From contig JAJRTT010000225.1 of the NCBI GenBank assembly GCA_024278155.1, positions 1 to 5,684 of the forward strand: 5,684 bases of DNA, given 5' to 3'. Position numbers and translations under genes: made by a program. The stretch's first letter is position 1, and the number at the start of each line of letters is the position of its first letter. Below the pieces are notes generated by a model. The model saw nothing but the letters and a program-made list of their open reading frames with translations, was not told where the DNA came from and searched no databases. The DNA comes from Bacteroidota bacterium (GTDB taxonomy: Bacteria > Bacteroidota > Bacteroidia > Bacteroidales > JAADJA01). This document shows, piece by piece, positions 4,564 to 5,684 of this stretch.

Positions 4564-5684
4564 TGCAAAAAGAATTTCAAATCCGGGTTTCCCCTGAGGT
4601 TGTGGTTGACGGGGATTTATTGAACAGGGCGGTTTCCCGAAAAGCAGGTATTGCCCTCAAGGAAATCCGGCATGTCGAAATCCTGAAACGTTCCATTGAT
4701 GCCCGTCAAAAAGCCATAAAGTTCAATTTGAAAGTAAGGGTTTTCGTCAATGAGGATTTTGAAGAAATCCCTGTTCGCCTTCCCGAATATCCCGATGTTT
4801 CAAAAGCTGAAAAGGTTTTCATCGTGGGTGCAGGGCCGGCTGGCTTGTTTGCCGCACTTCGCCTGATTGAATTGGGGAAAAGACCCATCGTGTTCGAAAG
4901 GGGAAAGGATGTTTATGAAAGGGGAAAAGACCTCAGGGCCATTTATATCGACCATCTCGTAAACGAAGACTCCAATTATTGTTTTGGGGAAGGGGGCGCC
5001 GGGACATACTCCGATGGGAAATTATATACCCGTTCAAAAAAGCGGGGCAATGTGAACCGGATCCTTCAATTGTTAAGTGGTTTTGGGGCCGATAAAAAAA
5101 TCATTGTCGATGCCCATCCACACATTGGGACAAACAAACTCCCAAATATTATTGCCCGGATCCGGCGTCATATTATTAGGCATGGTGGCGAAATCCGGTT
5201 TAATGCAAGGGTGAGCGATATCCTCTTAAAATCAAACAGGGTTACAGGTATCAAAATCCAAAATGGGGAAATCTTTGAAACTTCAAAACTCATTCTTGCC
5301 ACAGGGCATTCAGCCCGTGATATTTATGAATTGTTGCACAATAAGGGGGTTTACATCGAGGCAAAGCCTTTTGCCCTTGGCGTACGTGTGGAACACCCCC
5401 AGGAACTGATCGATAAAATCCAGTATAAATGTGAAGTGCGGGGGCCATATCTTCCGGCCTCGCCCTACAATATTGCACGACAGGTAAACGATCGTGGGGT
5501 CTATTCATTTTGTATGTGCCCTGGAGGTGTAATCGCCCCTTGCGCAACCCGTCCGGGCGAAGTGGTCACGAATGGCTGGTCGCCATCGGGCAGGGACTTG
5601 CCCACGGCCAATTCGGGGATAGTGGTAGAACTTCGCATGGAAGATTTTCAGGACTTTGGCAAATTCGGGCCCTTGGCAGCCATG
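4563..5684 (+). CDS. NAD(P)/FAD-dependent oxidoreductase, COG2509 type (3' end outside window)
   Basis: 374 codons are open to the right edge with no stop; relatives are roughly 500-550 residues, so about a quarter to a third is missing. Residues 1-82 form the N-terminal domain of this family (RKAGIALKEIRHVEILKRSIDAR-type helix, then a KFNLKVRVFV strand). A Rossmann FAD site follows: VFIVGAGPAG at 85-94 and Glu112, which ends the second strand and should bind the FAD ribose. Next come the family motifs NYCFGEGGAGTYSDGKLYTR (138-157), ILATGHSARD (244-253), KPFALGVRVEHPQ (268-280) and FCMCPGGVIAPC (316-327). The NGWSPSGRD segment lies at 337-345. The substrate and partner of these soluble proteins are not well established. 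The start ATG at 4563-4565 shares its A with the fbp stop codon, so expression is probably coupled to fbp. Any link to gluconeogenesis is inference. No lesions are seen. Confidence 0.92.
   Translation, partial: MQKEFQIRVSPEVVVDGDLLNRAVSRKAGIALKEIRHVEILKRSIDARQKAIKFNLKVRVFVNEDFEEIPVRLPEYPDVSKAEKVFIVGAGPAGLFAALRLIELGKRPIVFERGKDVYERGKDLRAIYIDHLVNEDSNYCFGEGGAGTYSDGKLYTRSKKRGNVNRILQLLSGFGADKKIIVDAHPHIGTNKLPNIIARIRRHIIRHGGEIRFNARVSDILLKSNRVTGIKIQNGEIFETSKLILATGHSARDIYELLHNKGVYIEAKPFALGVRVEHPQELIDKIQYKCEVRGPYLPASPYNIARQVNDRGVYSFCMCPGGVIAPCATRPGEVVTNGWSPSGRDLPTANSGIVVELRMEDFQDFGKFGPLAAM

Noticed and set aside
5290..5547. 85-codon minus-strand frame and others opposite fbp and the oxidoreductase
   Set aside because: They are antisense shadows of well-identified genes with conserved motifs.

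Overview
The window looks like chromosomal DNA of a Bacteroidota bacterium, probably an environmental, Bacteroidales- or Cytophagia-like lineage. The signs are AT-rich leaders without clear Shine-Dalgarno sequences, -7 promoter boxes of the TANNTTTG type, remnants of two secreted protein families typical of the phylum, and a secreted SPOR-domain protein. The lineage below phylum is not resolved.

Left third (about 1-1150): a zone of gene decay. A right-handed beta-helix surface protein gene has lost its middle and is frameshifted (1-545). A set of nested inverted repeats of the dispersed GTCATTGCGAGG type follows (550-747). Next is a short secreted-protein gene whose ATG appears to have become ACG and which ends prematurely (772-1065), then an Asn/Asp-rich out-of-frame scrap up to 1147. 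No intact gene is seen here.

Middle (1183-3427): pdxJ (vitamin B6 synthesis, minus strand) and an unnamed 400-residue exported protein with an Ig-like region and a C-terminal SPOR domain (plus strand) diverge from a 328-base intergenic region. That region holds a good -7 box for pdxJ, a 7+3+7 palindrome, and a minus-strand stretch that reads like the tail of a lost gene.

Right part (3472-5684): a perfect 38-base palindrome lies directly upstream of a -7 box and a class I fructose-1,6-bisphosphatase gene (fbp). The fbp stop codon overlaps the start of a FAD-dependent oxidoreductase of the COG2509 type, which runs off the right edge. The two are very likely one operon, possibly under control of the palindrome.

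I see no CRISPR array, tRNA, rRNA, intact transposase or defence system, and no clearly new multi-gene system. The most noteworthy items are the palindrome in front of fbp, the fbp-oxidoreductase overlap, and the decayed left region with its repeat element.
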